A DNA stretch of 29,311 nt. Source: JAJISG01 sp964347345 (GTDB lineage Archaea > Thermoplasmatota > Thermoplasmata > RBG-16-68-12 > JAJISG01). Position 1 is the stretch's first letter. Each line of letters starts with the position of its first letter. The stretch is from NCBI GenBank assembly GCA_964347345.1, contig CAYFYB010000021.1:1-29311 (forward strand). The letters run 5' to 3'. Of this stretch, positions 28,909 to 29,311 are shown in pieces. A program made the position numbers and the translations under genes. The notes under the pieces are model-generated. The model was not told the DNA's origin. It was given only the letters and a program-made list of their open reading frames with translations, and did not search any database.

Positions 28909-29007
28909 GCGCCGATAGATCAGCGGAAGTCGCGGCCTTCGCAAGGCGGGACACCTAGTGTCTCTCGAAATAGGCGGAAGCCCCGGGGACGACTCCCGGT
29001 GGGTCCA
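28909..29007 (+). tRNA. tRNA-Ala-like gene (anticodon CGC) with a 28-base intron; helices defective
   Basis: The 5' part matches archaeal tRNA-Ala: TAGATCAGCGGAAG, anticodon CGC (28940-28942), and exon 2 ends CCCGG-TGGGTCC-A, as in tRNA-Ala. The intron 28944-28971 has a canonical BHB (TTCG with CGAA, bulges CAA and ATA) and an inner hairpin GGGACAC/GTGTCTC. G3-T70, the alanine identity pair, is present. The defects are an acceptor GCGCCGA against TGGGTCC with two mismatches, one base missing in the D-stem, a G-G mismatch in the anticodon stem, and a T-loop of GACGACT instead of TTCGAAT. It may be a decaying tRNA gene, a diverged one or part of a larger RNA (see 28911-29135). A TATA-like CTATAT lies directly at its 5' edge, too close to serve it. 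Confidence 0.45.
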
Positions 29008-29135
29008 CTACTTCCTCGCTCTGGGCAGGGGCTGCTAGGTAAAGGGCATCGTGTGGCAGGTGACGGGCGTAAGCCCCCTTCTGGCTGTGCACGGCCCTCG
29101 TCCCACCGATTCGTTGATGAACTCCGCTTATCGGC
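28911..29135 (+). ncRNA. Candidate structured RNA with long-range nested helices
   Basis: Three perfectly paired helices nest inside each other: GCCGATA (28911-28917) with TATCGGC (29129-29135), GCGGA (28923-28927) with TCCGC (29123-29127), and GGTGGG (28998-29003) with CCCACC (29102-29107). Inside are local hairpins with GNRA-type loops, such as GGGC-GTAA-GCCC (about 29065-29076) and GCAG-GGG-CTGC. The segment GAACTCCGCTTAT near the 3' end resembles the conserved 3' region of RNase P RNA (GAACCCGGCTTAT). The A-rich conserved internal regions of RNase P RNA were not found. It competes with the tRNA-Ala reading of the same 5' part. The strand is assigned only from these likenesses. Confidence 0.3.
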
Positions 29136-29311
29136 AGGTATGAAACATTACAGTGGGCGTCCAATCCGTCGATGCGGGGGGTTGGAGCCACGTGTATTAT
29201 CAAGAAACAGAATTACGAAAGATTTATCATGCAATTCGCTATCAAGTCGCACAGGGGCGCCGAGGAGGGGCGCGGCAGAAGTACCCAAGGCCTGCGCGGC
29301 GGGGGGAGGTG
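29008..29311. other. Right-edge stretch without a recognisable protein gene
   Basis: No convincing coding frame is seen. The first 130 bases belong to the candidate structured RNA. The rest holds an A/T-rich promoter-like patch (29216-29229) and then a very GC-rich tail in which GCGCGGC and GCCTGCGC can form a hairpin. The tail contains AGTACCCAAG, which resembles the D-arm of class II tRNAs, but the window ends before this can be tested. Confidence 0.4.
29216..29229 (+). promoter_or_regulatory. Strong BRE/TATA-like promoter facing the right edge
   Basis: CGAAAG followed by ATTTATCAT fits a BRE plus TATA element very well. Transcription would start near 29250 and run into the GC-rich, hairpin-forming tail, so an RNA gene that continues beyond the window is the likely target. 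Confidence 0.4.

Noticed and set aside
28955..29203. Minus-strand open frame of 82 codons
   Set aside because: It overlaps the tRNA-Ala-like gene and the structured RNA candidate and has no recognisable domain.
1..29311. CRISPR array, integrase, transposase or toxin-antitoxin pair
   Set aside because: No regularly spaced repeats and no protein with the needed motifs were found on either strand. The integration history rests only on tRNA remnants.

Overview
The window is archaeal. It carries a group II chaperonin (thermosome), a two-ring Cdc48 ATPase, an archaeal NFACT/Rqc2-like protein, intron-containing tRNAs with bulge-helix-bulge (BHB) splice motifs, and many TATA-like boxes about 24-28 bases upstream of start codons, which indicates leaderless transcripts. 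The presence of DnaK/DnaJ/GrpE and the GC-rich composition fit a mesophilic or moderately thermophilic euryarchaeal lineage. Something near Thermoplasmatota is my guess, not a proof. A 100-base run of N (4074-4173) shows this is an assembled scaffold with a gap.

Layout. (1) 1-5.4 kb, accessory-looking: the end of a universal stress protein; a minus-strand group of HNH endonuclease, thioredoxin-like protein and S9 peptidase; a small membrane protein; the gap; an isolated NAD(P)-binding protein; and an intact tRNA-Leu(CAG). Two degraded tRNA-Leu-like 3' halves lie downstream of the intact tRNA in the same orientation (about 2262-2308 and 4494-4538). This is the pattern left by elements that integrate into a tRNA gene. 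(2) 5.4-9 kb: 3-methyladenine DNA glycosylase I, an isoprenylcysteine-methyltransferase-like membrane enzyme, a 56-residue zinc ribbon, a stand-alone GHKL-type ATPase and a small unknown protein. (3) 9-12.7 kb: a sugar cassette of phosphohexomutase, sugar-1-phosphate nucleotidylyltransferase with left-handed beta-helix, and GT4 glycosyltransferase. (4) 12.7-14.7 kb on the minus strand: IMPase-like phosphatase, NAD kinase and JAMM protease, joined by 4-base overlaps. (5) 14.8-28.6 kb: a long protein-quality-control region with thermosome, GrpE, DnaK, DnaJ, an RNase H-fold YqgF-like protein, Cdc48, a PRC-barrel protein, NfeD, an SPFH protein, an Lrp/AsnC regulator broken by an in-frame TAG, HtpX and NFACT. 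(6) 28.6-29.3 kb: tRNA-Thr(GGT) with a canonical intron, a tRNA-Ala(CGC)-like gene with an intron but several helix defects, a stretch that could fold with it into a larger RNA, and a strong promoter-like site at the window edge.

How it works together. The right half joins folding (thermosome, Hsp70 system), unfolding for degradation (Cdc48 with a C-terminal HbYX-like tail), membrane protein quality control (HtpX, NfeD/SPFH) and ribosome-associated quality control (NFACT). The sugar cassette would make and transfer a nucleotide sugar, probably UDP-GlcNAc or similar. The phosphatase/NAD kinase pair resembles, as separate genes, the fused NADP phosphatase/NAD kinase known from Methanocaldococcus (MJ0917). 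The main points for a second look are the tRNA-Leu integration scars, the in-frame TAG in the Lrp gene, the abnormal tRNA-Ala/structured RNA at the right edge, and the stand-alone GHKL ATPase. No CRISPR array, transposase or integrase gene was seen.
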